Shown: positions 39,701 through 51,389, counted from the first letter of the stretch. The stretch is DNA of 64,000 bases from Phoebastria nigripes (GCA_035582835.1 JAYKAV010002695.1:825470-889469), one strand, 5' to 3'. Translations and numbers: made by a program. Notes: generated from the letters alone by a model not told the origin.

Positions 39701-39935
39701 CTAACAATTTATAAGAATTAATGAACAATAATTATCAGTTATGCTTAGACACATCTACTATGCTGTAAAGTTATAAGCATATTGATGGATGGTATTATAG
39801 AAAGTTAACAAGTATTATTATTATTACCCTGTTGTACTCTACAAAGACTGATTTGTAGATGTCTTAACAAATGATCAACTATTAACTTTTATAAATAAGT
39901 CATAAATACTAATTTAATGTACAGGTTGACCAAAA
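36711..39935. other. Non-coding DNA, nothing recognised
   Basis: AT-rich unique sequence. An A15 run lies near 37179-37193. No gene or further repeat recognised. Confidence 0.55.
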
Positions 39936-39955
39936 TTTTTTTTTTTTTTTTTTTT
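39936..39955 (+). repeat. T20 homopolymer
   Basis: Uninterrupted run of 20 T. It would read as an A tail on the minus strand, but no retroposon body is recognised on the corresponding side. Confidence 0.9.
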
Positions 39956-39981
39956 GTAAAACAAAGATTTTTTTCACATAA

Positions 39982-40016
39982 ATGGCAATCCAATATGGCT
40001 TTCCATATTGGCATTT
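39982..40016. repeat. Hairpin with 9-bp perfect stem beside the T20 run
   Basis: CCAATATGG (39990-39998) and CCATATTGG (40003-40011) are exact complements with a 4-nt CTTT loop. After a one-sided GCAAT bulge the flanks ATG...CAT extend the stem. It is too short for a typical microRNA precursor. Confidence 0.75.
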
Positions 40017-43000
40017 TTACAGTAAAACTCAGTTCAAATTATTAAGGCAGTTGAAAGGAAAGACAGAGCAATGATGAAAAACAGCTATGGAAGAGCAAAA
40101 AAGACCCCAAAACAACGTTAAATCTTTTACTTTGTTGCCTATTCCAATACCTGTGTTGTCTTTTGAGGGTTTTTTGGTAATTTCTGCTCTACTGATGTTT
40201 GTGCTACTTAAAGTGACTTTCTATCTTGCAGCACTGAAGCTGCAGCGTTGAAGCTGCATGACAGCAGTTTGGACCTAAACTCCAGGATTTTCACAGTATT
40301 TTGGCACTGCCTCAGAGCTTTTTCAGTGTTTCATTTACCATGGCTTGTCATTTTCATCAATTGTTTTCTCCATCACACTGAATTGGTCCCACAATTTGAA
40401 ATTAATTACTTGCTCTTTGGAGTATGTCACAATTCCAAGTAATGTAACTTTAAATCAGAGGCTAATTATACTTTCCAGCTCTGTGAGATAGCCGAAGTGT
40501 TTGTAATGTAGCGCATGACAAATTACCCATTTCATGGATCCAGTGAACAAGCTGCCACAGCAGAGAAGTACCTTCAGGTGAAACAGATCTTTGGCCAGGC
40601 GGGAAGCAAGCCCACTCGCTATCTCCCTGTATTTTCCTAACACTAAATTAAGCTCATAAAACTCAGATTATGGCACCATGCTTGGTATGAAGACATTTTT
40701 CAGTAGTTTCAAGCTAATGCTTTTTTAGCAATTGATATGAAAAAATTGGTTCCAAATAGCCATCGTTCTTTGTTTAAACTGCTGTTTACTTACCAGATTT
40801 TTTCTGCAGGTACGATAGCATCTGGCACAAAAAGCATCCAGCTAATGTTCTTCAGCTAGGGAAAGCACATGCACTACAGTCTGCTCTAACCACAAGAGGC
40901 TTAGTTTTCATTAAAGCGGTGTTTACCCTAGCTGAGTAACTTTTGGGGAGTGCAAAGACGCAAAACAGAGGAGGTACTAGACAAGGAGCTCATGGAAAAA
41001 ATGGCTATGTGTAATCTTTGAATTGTTCATTGNTAAAAATATTAGTGTGTCAGATCTCTGGGCATCATATTCTTTACCAAGAAATAGATGCCTGAGAGAA
41101 AAGAATTACGGCTGAATTAGGATCAGTAAAAAATCAGCCCGCTAATTGCACTTGGCCTCCCTGAGATGTAGGTGCAAGAGAACAGAGTCCAATTTCTCTA
41201 CAGAAAATCTTTTACTTCTGTTCCTGCTTTATTTTGGTTTCATATGACAGACAGTACTAATTCAGTGAAGGAATGACCCCTAGACCCTGTTTCTTCTCCC
41301 CAGGGGAGCTCCAATCAGTCAGATTTTTCTCTGCCTTCCTTGCTACCAATGTATTTCAACTGGTTTCCCTAATTTTTTTCTGCTAATTCCCATTTCCTTC
41401 ATAATCACAGGCTTTTATGTGACTTGCTGGCCAAGTGATTTTCAGGGGAGCTATAATTGCCACAGGTCTTAAACATTAACCCTGCCAGGTGTCAGTGCTG
41501 GGACTGCTTGTGCATTTGATTAATGATACCAGAGCAAAAAAATTGTTTTTTAATTGACTGTCGTGTTTTTCTTCTTGTTCAAGTGCTCCTGAAACAGTCA
41601 GATGATCTGGAACAAAGGTTTCTTGGGAGAAAACACCTGAGATGGCATGCTGAAATACAAGAAATACAAGCTCACTTAATGAAAAGTAGAAGGTCTCAGA
41701 AGCCCGAGATGTGTTGACTATATTACATGTGCAGAAATCTCAGCAAGTCTGAAGCGTTTCCAGCTTTGTCACCTTGGATGGATGTTACACCACAGGGAGC
41801 AGAGACACAACCAACAACTTTAAATATTATCTCTCTCTCTCATAAATAAACACACATATAAAAAAATAAAGGTAACCATGATATTATTCATTAAGAAGAA
41901 CGGTGCTTTTATTTGGCTGGGGAAAGCCACACAACAAGGCTCACCATCACAGAACGATAAGGAACTCTTATTTCCCAGCTTGCCATCAAGGGGTCAGTTT
42001 ACATGCTGGGAGTTCAGCACACACGCAGCTGAGCTCTCAAGTTGCAGACATTTTTTTGGAGCCAATAGACAGCAAGATCCATATACCTGTTGTTCTTTTT
42101 AGCACTTGTAGGGTCAGAAAATTCATTGTTTTGATGAGCTGTTCAAGATGAGGTTTTTCCCTCCTTGGAAAGCAGAGGCAGCTGAGGATCCATCAATTAT
42201 GAAAAAGTAGCTTTAAGAACTCTCCCAAAGCCATCAATTGTAAACAAAATACAATGTTTAAAACACACACATCTCCACAAGCTACTGCTTGAATCACATT
42301 ACTTAACAGAAGTTGTTAGAGTTGGATGTAAGTGAATGTATCAAGACGATCTTCAGGCAAACCCAGAAAAAGTAATCACTCAAGAGAGAGCATTGTTTTA
42401 AATCTATTAATGGTTAGAATTCTGTTAAAATGTGTTTGCAGCTTCTTTTTCTTTGTCAATTAAATATGTGGGATATTTCCACTAAATTCCACTGTCCTAA
42501 GTGAAACAGGAGCAGAGGAAAATAAGTGCAGGTAACTGTCCCATGGCCTCCGAGCACACTCTTTTAGGTGTCTCACCTCTGTTGAGTCAGCTGAAGCCTG
42601 TCCCAAACTGGGGTGCTTTTATTAGACACAGTACATTCAAGTCAAGAAAAGTAGGCTCAAGTTAGCTCAACTGTTTAACAGTATCAGCTAATTTAAATCA
42701 GTTGAGGTGATGCTCTCTTGAAGTCTCCTATTTCAGCACAGCAGCCTTCGTATTTTAAGTGCTTTAATGACATCTTGCAATCCCAGTAACTTCAAGAAGC
42801 ACTGGTCCAGCTCCTACTCCTGGCCCATCTTCAGGGCTGAAAATTCATTTTTCTCACGGACTGTTATTGGTGTACATATAGAGCTCAGTTTTGCTGCTAG
42901 GCTATAAACATTCAGGATAATTCTATAACATATTTAAGATTCTCATTTAGTTGCACTCACAAATACTTAATCCATTGTTAACTTCTAGCTTTTCAGGACG

Positions 43001-43889
43001 CAATTTCTTCAAAATCCCTCTTACTGCAAAATCACCTTCCAGGTGACAGAAATCACGCGGGGTGTATGAAAATAAAAAACAAAAAACAATTGAGAAACAG
43101 AGGGGTTAGAATGGAAGCCAGAACTCTATTTCTTAACGATACCAAACGCTGCAAGTGATCATTACAATAAGTGTTTGTTTGAGATATAGTTATTATATAT
43201 TGCCTAAATATTTAAGTTCGCCAAACCTCTGATCAACTGAAACAAAACCTACGCAGGCCAAGAAGCTGGAGCTAAACTGTTAGGGGGAGTGTGAAGCTGG
43301 CATTAGCACTGAAGCAGGAACAGAGGTGGTGCGAGGCACACAAAACCACAAAAAGTGATCTCATGTCTTTAAACTGTCCAAAGAATCATAATAATAAAGT
43401 TCTAGATGAGTGTTGAGGGGACACATGCCATTTCAATGAAAGAAGTAATAATTTTAAATGACATTTTGAAACATTCCATTGAAATGTATTTGAAATGTAA
43501 TATGGGGACTCCAATAAAGAATATGCTTTTAATACATTACAGATTATATGTGATCATCAGTTTAAGACTTCCCCTCAACAAGCAAGATAATTCAAGTAGA
43601 CATCTAGTCTGTCTATACAGTTTGTATTGCCATCCTTTCAAATGCAAACTCTGATGTTTCTTCATGGCTGGAGAAATACAGAGAAGGTATGGTTTTAATT
43701 TTTCAAACTCCTTTGCAAATAAGCTTAAACATTTTACAGTTAAAAGGACAGAATTTACATTTGCTGTGTCTGGTCAGTTTTAAAATGGTATCTGTTATGA
43801 ATCATGTTCACTTTTAAAGTTCATTTAACTTGGCTTATGGTTTACTTTAAAAAAAATGTTATGCATCATTTGGAGCTGCACTCCTAGCC
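40017..43889. other. Non-coding DNA, nothing firm recognised
   Basis: No gene seen. A (CT)n run lies at 41830-41842. The stretch 41420-41520 lacks simple repeats and carries an E-box CAGGTG and ATTA cores, so it could be a conserved element; inference only. Confidence 0.5.
41830..41842. repeat. (CT)n microsatellite
   Basis: Six CT units. Confidence 0.75.
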
Positions 43890-44180
43890 ACTATTAGTAA
43901 TAATAAAGACGTGCAGGTTCCATCTGATGGCCCTTGTATAAACTTGGATTTCCATAGGAAAAAACAAACAGGATCCACACAGACGGTAATAAATCCCACA
44001 GGCTTGTGCCGCTATTGATGCCAGGAGTTTTAATCAAGGTACAGCCATTACAGATCTTTCTGCCACCTTAATGGGATGTCTGTGTGGATGGTGCTAGGGA
44101 AAAAAAAAAATCCCATTAACCAGAAATGCTGTGGGATTTTTTGCTTTTAATCCTAATGAGCAAACATGCCTTTATGGTGA
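43890..44180. other. Conserved-looking non-coding block with a 10-bp inverted repeat
   Basis: About 290 bp with several homeodomain-type cores (TAATGG, CCATTA, CCTAATG) and few repeats. TTAATGGGAT (44068-44077) and ATCCCATTAA (44110-44119) are perfect complements separated by 32 bp that include an A11 run. The composition resembles vertebrate developmental enhancers. Conservation cannot be tested here, so this is inference. Confidence 0.35.
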
Positions 44181-46077
44181 GATGAAGTCACGGAATAACT
44201 TTAGTGGGACTTAAGGACTCTCAGCATCTTCTGGTTCTGAGCTCTTTTAGGCTAGTCTCAATTTTGCAGCTCCTGTGCTATTCACTCAGGTCACCTAAAA
44301 TGGTCGGCCAAGAGAATCACATCCAGAAAGAGAAGAAATGCAATATTATAAGATAATTTGCTTTCAAGGTGGATTAAGCTCCTTTAATTAACAGAGACAG
44401 CTTCACATGGTGATGTCACCTCACCACATCCCTTTTTCTTTCTCTGAAGGTTATCCCAAATTGCAATNCTTCCCATCAGGCTGAATCACCTATTTATTTT
44501 TGAGGCCTCTACGCTACTCCACTCAGACCATGCCAATGTTGCCCCCCAAAGAACTTCCCCACCACTCTTTTTTTTAAAGATAAACAATAATACAAAAGCC
44601 AGTGGACTTGCTGACCATGCCAAAGGAGCCAAAGAAACCATGACATTATAATAAACACAAAATGAGCCTCTGCAAAAGTCAGATGTAGAAGACAAGGGGT
44701 AGAGGGATCCAGAACTCAGACTGAATGCACACCTTCATCGTACAACTCCAATTAGTATCTTTTTTCCCTCACCATTATGCATTTCAAAGGAAGAAGAAAA
44801 GAAAAAAAACCACACAAACCCTTGTAATGATGCAAGCACTTGCCTTCCATTCAGCAATATTCACTGACATTTTTGACACAAGAAAACCAGTTTTCTTATA
44901 ATTACATCTGTCTCATAAATACAATAAAATGTCCTTTCAAAAAGCCACCACATAAAATCTAAACATGGATGTAATGAATAACAAAAATCACTTTTGAACA
45001 CTGCAGCTTATAACCTCAAAGAACAAGCTATGTTTTCCTGATGCTTTCCTGATGCCCAATTTGATATGGTCTGCAGAACAGTTTTTTTCTGGCTTAGACT
45101 TAACTCTTAGACTCTGTTCTTCTATCTCCTGTCCATCACTGATGGATAAAGAGACCTTTCCCTCACAGAAAAATATTAGAGTAAGATTGCCCTGCACTCC
45201 CCAGCCTCTTCATGAGAAATTTTTTCTCTCTTTAGAGCTCTCAACATGCACATTTACCTGTTACTGAGCAACTGTTTAATCCAGTTAAATAAGTCCATCC
45301 TCCAAATCTGAGTCCAGTAAATAGTTCAGTCAGGCAGAAAAGCAGATGGTAAGAATGATCACCTAAAAACATCAGTGGAAATCACAGCACTGACACAGTG
45401 AGTAGCCATTAAAGCCCATGGTCTACTTCCTGAAGCAGATGGACTATGAAGTCTAAGACATCAGGCTCCTCCAAGCCAATATGTCTGAACCTACAATGAT
45501 CAACCAGCTCTTGGAGCATGATGAAAAGACACATCTCTATGGTCCCATGAAGAGCGTCAGTACAGTTTAAGAATCACAAAAAAGTATCCTAAGGTTTGTG
45601 ACCTACCTGTTAAACTTTATAGAGATGTACCACTGAACAGCTCTGCGACAAAAGCCTGAATATTAACCTGCCAGTACCAACCTGGTGAGCTTCTGGTAGT
45701 TGCTGAGAACTGAGACAGCCACTTGCTGAAGAGCTGCTCTTTGCGATTCAGGCTGAGTTGCCTGCACTAGCTTGCTAACAGTGCCAGTGGTCTCTCAAGC
45801 CAAAAACAGACATAATGAAGCTGCTACAAGGAAAGTCCATCCACAGGTATGGACCTAATTTTATCTTCTTCCCTCTCATTTAGTCACAGTATCTCAGCTG
45901 CATGGCAGTGGCTGCAACTGTTGGATAATGGTGCTGGCTTGTATGAACCATCCTAGCTTGAGTGCAACCCCCATCCCTGTAACCCTCCCCCCACTCCCCA
46001 AACCCTCTGGCTTCTAGAAGTTGCACTAAGAAAAAGCCCAGGGGATATCTGCCCAGATGCTGAGTAGTTATTCGGAC
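44181..46077. other. Non-coding DNA, nothing recognised
   Basis: Unique sequence with no gene or known repeat that I can support; short overlapping open frames only. Confidence 0.55.
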
Positions 46078-46107
46078 AAAAAACAAAACAAAAACAAAAA
46101 CAAAAAC
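46078..46107. repeat. (AAAAC)n microsatellite
   Basis: Five imperfect pentamer units. Confidence 0.8.
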
Positions 46108-48070
46108 CCACTAGGGTTGCGTGTATGGAGGAGAGTAGGTTAAACCCAACCATGCAGATGTACTTATTTCAAGAGTTATCACTCAGCAAGTCTGTGCTCT
46201 ACAGCATAATCAACCAAAAAAAAGAGAAAACCTCAATTCCACAGATGGCCAGTGCTAAAGTGTGAAGTATTTCTCTGGTGCCACAATGGTATTTTACAGC
46301 AGCACAAATGTTTACCTCAATATTGCCTTTCAAACCAAAGGTATTTATGCACTCTGGAAAACAAACCAGGGAACAGGCAATGCAATTAGCTTCATTTACC
46401 ACGTACGGTGAGGAAGCTTGCCAGGCCCGCCTGAGAAATCCAGAGCTTTAATGGGAATGAGCAGCAGTCACCTAATAGAAGTAGGTGAGTAATGGCTAAT
46501 GAATAATCTATTCCATGCATGTAGGACTTCTTTCCATTTCAAAACTGTCTATGAACACATTATATACTGTCAAATAACTTCTAGAGCAGTTTCTTGAAAG
46601 CTTTCACATTCAAAATACGTTAGTCAGATGTGCATAATCCTTGGAACTATTTCTTGTACCATGCTAAAAACAGTAAGCTCAAAATTTTCACAGAAAGAAA
46701 AAGTTGAATTGTTTTATTGAAGTTTCCTATTTTGTTGAATGTTCACACCTCATTGGCTGGAATATTCTCAGAAAGCAAACAGAGTAGGCAGGGGTTCCCA
46801 TAACAAAAATCTACTGAGTAAGTGTTATTTACACAGTTCTCTCTGTCATTCTGGAGACAACTCCAGTTCATTGTTTGCCCCATCTAGGAATTGATTAACG
46901 TGCTAAACGAAGCCCTTTCGCCTCTGTTTCTGGGACCAGTGCTGCTGGAGGAATTCTCGGGCAGCGTGAGAATAACCGGCCAGTGCTGCGTCTGCACCAG
47001 CCACTGACTCGGTGCTCAAGGACATGCCTCTTGGGCGAGCCAAAAGGAACGTCGCTCTGAGGAGCCTCATCTCTTCAACAAGAAAGAGTATTTACTTTAG
47101 AGCAAAGGAGGGTGAGCTCACCCAGAAACACAGCNATGCTGTCAGCAATCGTGGTGACTGCGTTCCCGTTCCTTATTCAGAAGGAAAAGTGGTACTCGAG
47201 TAGTACTCGGTGATCCGAGTACTAGCTTTGATACATGGAAAGCAGGTTGGTACTAACCGAGTCTAACTGAGGACTACAAGCAGCTCGCTCCAAGTAGCCC
47301 CTTGGAGAAATAGAGAGCAATAGTCAGACAAGGATCTTCTTGATATTGGTGCCCAAAATGTTGTCCCAACTGGACAAGTATATTTGTAGAGTCTGCTGCA
47401 TGCTGAAAGTACAGCTGAGTTGGAATGCATGGCATATATTTAACATATCAAATAACAAAAGTAAAGGTGTGAATGTTCCTTGCGTGCACCTGACATACCA
47501 TATAGTCTTGGATATGAAAATGGAGACTTAATAATCCAACTCCTTATGTATTTTAAACACACACATTCTAAACTGCAGCTCTTACCATTTCCAATTCCCT
47601 GTTTATGTCAATATATAAGTAGAAGTAAAAGTAAGATTATAATCAAATAAAAATAAATATTGCAAATTTGAGAGACCAGAGATGTACATGCATAAACAAA
47701 CTATTGAAACGTACAGTGTATCACAGATGGGCCCCTGGGATTTGCAATCCGTTGTCGAAAGTGGGATCAAATGCAGCACAATTCAGGCTATCAGCACAGG
47801 TGTCATGTCAAGATCTGACAGGTTTTTCCCACCCACTGCAACACCAATCCACTTTACAGAGAGGATAACTCAGACCACGAGCTAGCAAGCAGGTGCTTTC
47901 ATGATGAAGCAGTTAAGTTGTGCTTCATCCCATATGTGTCCTTCGTTGTCAACAGAAGAGCTGCCAGTGGCGTTCAAAATGCATTCAGGAATTCAATGAA
48001 CACGTGCAATTTTGGGCATGCAAGATGCTCCTACCCTCTAAATGCAAGGCAGTGCCACCAGACTCTCCTT
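46108..48070. other. Non-coding DNA with a GC-richer pocket at 46.9-47.3 kb
   Basis: No gene recognised. The pocket includes a plus-strand frame of 63 codons (47012-47203) without a domain, and ends in a strong hairpin at 47201-47224. Confidence 0.5.
47201..47224. repeat. 10-bp perfect hairpin, 4-nt loop
   Basis: TAGTACTCGG (47201-47210) and CCGAGTACTA (47215-47224) are exact complements around a TGAT loop. A further partial copy GTACTCGAG precedes it at 47192-47200. The stem is half GC, unlike most hairpins in this window. No T tail follows that would mark a pol III terminator. Confidence 0.8.
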
Positions 48071-48240
48071 TTGGTTAAAGAGCAGATTTGGGTTCCTCAC
48101 TCTGTAGCACTTGGATAGGTCATTTAGCCCCACTTGGCCTCAGCCTCCCTTCTTAAGAAAAGGCATTAATGTTTCCCTATCACTCATGTTTATCAGGGCC
48201 TTCACAACTTGCGGTGATGGGCATTATGGAATGCCTATAA
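48071..48240 (+). repeat. Possible MIR-type SINE remnant
   Basis: Elements in MIR order are seen: GGTTAAAGAGCAG, then TTGGGTTC, then a CACTTGG-TAGGTCATTTAG segment and GGCCTCAGCCTCCC, comparable with the CTTGGGCAAGTCACTTAACC and TGCCTCAGTTTCCC core of MIR. MIR is an ancient tRNA-derived SINE found as scattered old copies in amniotes. Divergence is high and the middle is compressed. Confidence 0.4.
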
Positions 48241-49154
48241 TAACAAATAGCTTACGCAGTTGACTGACTAGCTGCAAACACAGATTAGATGTTTAATGCT
48301 ATCTGAGGTGCATTCACCTCACTGAACTGGAATCTGAGTAAGTGAAAACTTTCCCACATCACTTTAAATCGCATCGTTACCTGCACATACACATACATTA
48401 AGTAACAATGATGTTAAATTCCTAACAAGTTGTTACTGGAGCATTAGAGAAACAATAAGAGCGAATGGCTGAAGAGGAAGATTTTAATCAAATTATACAC
48501 ATCTGATAGCTAGTCTGTTTTCCAAAATAAAGGTTAAAAAGACCAAGTACACTTAATGGATATTTACACATTTTCTATTTTCTTAAAGCTTTCAGGACTG
48601 ACTTCAATAAAACTCACTTTCTTGGGAACCGTGCTTGTATCAGTACAGAAGACTAAACTCATTATTACTGAGATAAAAACATTGAATAAATTCATTAGTA
48701 ATGCTCATATTTTGCTATAATAAAGAACTGCCATCCACATTGAACGTTTCTAAAGGAAATAAGCAGCTGTTTCGCAAACACTGGAGGTAATGTCTGCAGA
48801 CAAGCTCTTTCCTGTCTGGGTTCTCTGGTGCTAACCAGGCAGTACATTCACATCATAGTGCTTCTTTTAGTTGCGGTGTTTAATATAATTTCTCTCCTCT
48901 ATTCTAACACTTGCTGAAGGAGAAAGGGACATATGCATATAAAGACTTAAGTTTTGCTTCATGTGAAACTAGGTAAATACAGCAACACTGTGCCATGTGT
49001 GCTGTAGGCATAATGTCTGCTGCATGACACTGTTCAGTGATCATTTTTTCATAATGATTTATACCAAATGCAACCCTGACCAGGATGCTGAAGTTGCATG
49101 ACTGTAAGTATTAATTTAGCATTAAAAGATCTCCAATTATTATATTGGTTTAAA
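48241..49154. other. Non-coding DNA, nothing recognised
   Basis: AT-rich unique sequence between the possible MIR and the old CR1 fragment. Confidence 0.55.
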
Positions 49155-49265
49155 AATCACAGAATCATATGGCAAGAGATTGCTTAGTCTATCTATTGTC
49201 AGTCTTAAGAACAGGATCAGCTCTCCTGCATCATTCCTGATAGATGCATGTCTAGCCTCCCCCCT
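49155..49265 (-). mobile_element. Ancient CR1-like LINE 3' end
   Basis: ATCACAGAATCATATGG begins the complementary CR1 tail. It is followed by AGGATCAGCTCTCCTGCAT and TCATTCCTGATAGATGCATG-TCTAGCC, which parallel the old amniote CR1 3' end (AGGACCA... CCATCCCTGACAGGTG-TTTGTCTAACC) on this strand. It is more diverged than the two other CR1 ends here and therefore older. Confidence 0.6.
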
Positions 49266-50225
49266 TTCCAAACTGTTTACTAAACTTACTAATCATCAAA
49301 CTGTTGCATAAAACAGAGACAGAGATTAATTTAACAGTACTCTGAATAACATTTCGGCTGAAGTGTGTATAAGGTAACATACATCAGCATTGGAATGAGG
49401 AGAGAATTCCTCAAGGAAATCCAAGAGAGGAAAGTTCCATTTTCTCAAAAGGAAGCAGTTAGAAAACAGGATTCTGAGCAATTCAAAGATGAGCCAAAGA
49501 AGTACATCACTAGCAATCAAATAGGAAACAGAAAAAACACATTTTTCAGGTTTTCCTTCTCACACATGGCTGAAAAAGTTTTTATTTCAAGTTTATTCAC
49601 TTTTCTGTTTGACATTCTAGGGAAGATTTAAGCAGTCTAGTAAAAACCTCCACTACAGGACATAAAAAGTTTAACTCTGGGGATTAAATCCTCATCTTGC
49701 AGAAGCTGGTTAGTGAAGATTTCTTGTGTGTACACGTAGGTAAAAAATTAAAATGTTTTCCTTAAAGTTTCCTTTTATTTTAGAACTTCCAGAAATTTAA
49801 TATCTCTTTAGAGAAAAACTCCCTCACAACTTCCACTTCTGGAAGAAGCAGAAACCTCTTGCTATGGTACAAACATAATGTATTGCTTCCTTATGTATTT
49901 GTTGAAATATATTACTTTAGAGTTCATTAGTACAGGGATGCTATATTTTGTCATTGGCAAATCACATCTTTTGTCATCCAGTTCTTGGCAATCAACAACA
50001 GTCATGAAAGAAAAATCATTGGGGAAAAAAAAAAAAGTTGTTGGTCCCTCAGATTTCCCATCGAAAGCCATGCATCTTCATTTAGGCACTTTAAGAAATC
50101 TGTTTAAAGATACAGAGCCAAATAACACGTGGGATGGCTCCTCATCTATCACAGGGCAAGCACAAAAACTGGTCCAGGGTGTTAGAGTATCAGAAAGAAG
50201 ACAACATCAATACTGTTGTGATACT
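49266..50225. other. Non-coding DNA flanking the retroviral relic
   Basis: No gene recognised. The plus-strand frame 49878-50267 (129 codons) runs from flanking DNA into the LTR fragment and reads an A12 run on the way; it is not a credible gene. Confidence 0.6.
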
Positions 50226-50351
50226 CTTTATCTCAACCCACGAGTTTTCTCACTTCTCCCCTTCTGACTTTCTCCCCCATCCCAGCGGGGGGGAGCGAGC
50301 GAGCGAGCGGCTGGGTGGTGCTGAGCTGCCAGCTGGGGTTAAACTACCACA
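50226..50351 (+). mobile_element. 5' LTR fragment (R-U5 part)
   Basis: Starts CTTTATCTCAACCCA, passes TTTTCTCACTTCTCC and a CCCCCATCCCA-G-rich segment with three GAGC repeats, and ends GGTTAAACTACCACA, i.e. a terminal CA just before the primer site. The U3 part that should precede it is absent. The exact 3' boundary may be a few bases later. Confidence 0.8.
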
Positions 50352-50359
50352 GTCCTGTT

Positions 50360-50377
50360 CGGTGCCCAACGTGGGGC
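50360..50377 (+). other. Retroviral primer-binding site, tRNA-Lys type
   Basis: The 18 bases CGGTGCCCAACGTGGGGC match the tRNA-Lys(1,2)-type primer site TGGCGCCCAACGTGGGGC of betaretrovirus-like elements at 16 positions. In a live element this is where the host tRNA primes minus-strand DNA synthesis. It lies 8 bp after the LTR CA. Confidence 0.8.
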
Positions 50378-50700
50378 TTGAAGAGTTCGAGATAATGACA
50401 GATTTGATTGGAATCTGCTAGATTGAATTTATAGCTGTTATAGCTGTTTGGGTATTAATTGGCAGGTCCTGTGTTTGCCATGGGGCTTGCTTGCCTTACT
50501 GTATCTTAGAGTCTAGTGCTCGTTAGTGGCTGCTTTTTGCTTTNGCTGCTTCCTGTACTGCTGATCGTCTTACTCTGCTGTGCCCGGGAACATTTTGATA
50601 ACAGCAATGGCAATGCGCCTGGGCTGGCAGATGGCCAGGGCATCGCTGCTGTTTCTGTGCTGCTGTACTGGACAGGCTGGAACTCCAGCGTGAACTTGAG
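50378..50700 (+). mobile_element. Internal leader of the retroviral relic
   Basis: About 320 bp between the primer site and the 48-bp array. It contains plus-strand stops in all frames apart from a short frame starting at 50516, and no gag motif is recognised. It probably corresponds to the untranslated and packaging leader of the parent element, by position only. Confidence 0.55.
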
Positions 50701-51324
50701 TCGAAGGGACTGCGACCTGTGGATGAGTGCACATGGGAGCAGGACACCCCAAAGTGTCTGTGGCCGTGCGTAAGTCCATGCCAGAGCAGGTACATCTCGA
50801 AGCGTCTGTGGCCATGGATGTGTCCGTGCTGCAGCAAGCATACCTCTGAAGGGATTGCAGTCCAAGGATAAGTCCATGCTGGAGAAGGTACACCTCGAAG
50901 CATCTATGGCCATGGATAAGTCCATGTCGCAGCAGGTACACTTTGAAGCATCAGTGGTTGTGCATGAAGTCATGCTGGAGCACCTCCAAGCTTCTGCGGC
51001 CATAGGTAAGTCCACAACACAGCAGGTGCACCCCTGAAGAGACTATGGCCATGGATAAGGCCATGTTGGAGCAGGTTCACTTCTGAAGGGACTGTGGCTA
51101 TGGGTAAGGCCATGATGGTGCAGGTACACCCCTGAAGGGATTGTGGCCCATGGATAAGGCTGCACCAGAGCAGGTGCACCTCAAAGTGACTGTGGCTGTG
51201 GCTAAGTCCATGCTGCAGCAGGTATACCCTTAAAGAGGCTGTGGATCATAGATAAGGCCACACTGGACCAGGTACACCCCAAAGGGACTGCAGTCTGTGG
51301 ATAAGTCCAAGCCGGAGCAGGGGC
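50701..51324 (+). repeat. 48-bp minisatellite, 13 copies, inside the relic
   Basis: Thirteen head-to-tail imperfect units average exactly 48 bp (13 x 48 = 624). Each unit runs roughly GAAGGGACTGTGGCCATGG, ATAAGTCCATGCTG, GAGCAGGTACACC, with point changes and 1-3 bp indels between units. Since 48 is 16 codons, a frame free of stops in one unit stays open through many, which explains the long minus-strand open frames (123-169 codons) here; they are not evidence of a gene. No unique spacers separate the units, so it is not a CRISPR array. Confidence 0.93.
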
Positions 51325-51368
51325 AAGGGGAGGATTTCATTGCAATGTTAAACCCTAAGGTCTGGTCC

Positions 51369-51389
51369 AAAGGGACCAGGGGTGGAGAT
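51369..51389 (+). other. Polypurine-like tract before U3
   Basis: Purine-rich AAAGGGACCAGGGGTGGAG-type sequence with one CC and one T interruption ends immediately before the TGTGATGG start of U3, where the plus-strand primer lies in retroviruses. Confidence 0.55.

Noticed and set aside
49878..50267. 129-codon plus-strand frame
   Set aside because: It runs from flank into the LTR fragment and across an A12 run.
50506..51015. 169-codon minus-strand open frame (with overlapping 126- and 123-codon frames)
   Set aside because: It reads the 48-bp array, whose period is a multiple of three, so stop-free frames persist automatically. It also contains an N and extends into the retroviral leader.
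50701..51324. CRISPR-like array
   Set aside because: Repeats abut without unique spacers and lie in a retroviral relic of a eukaryotic genome.
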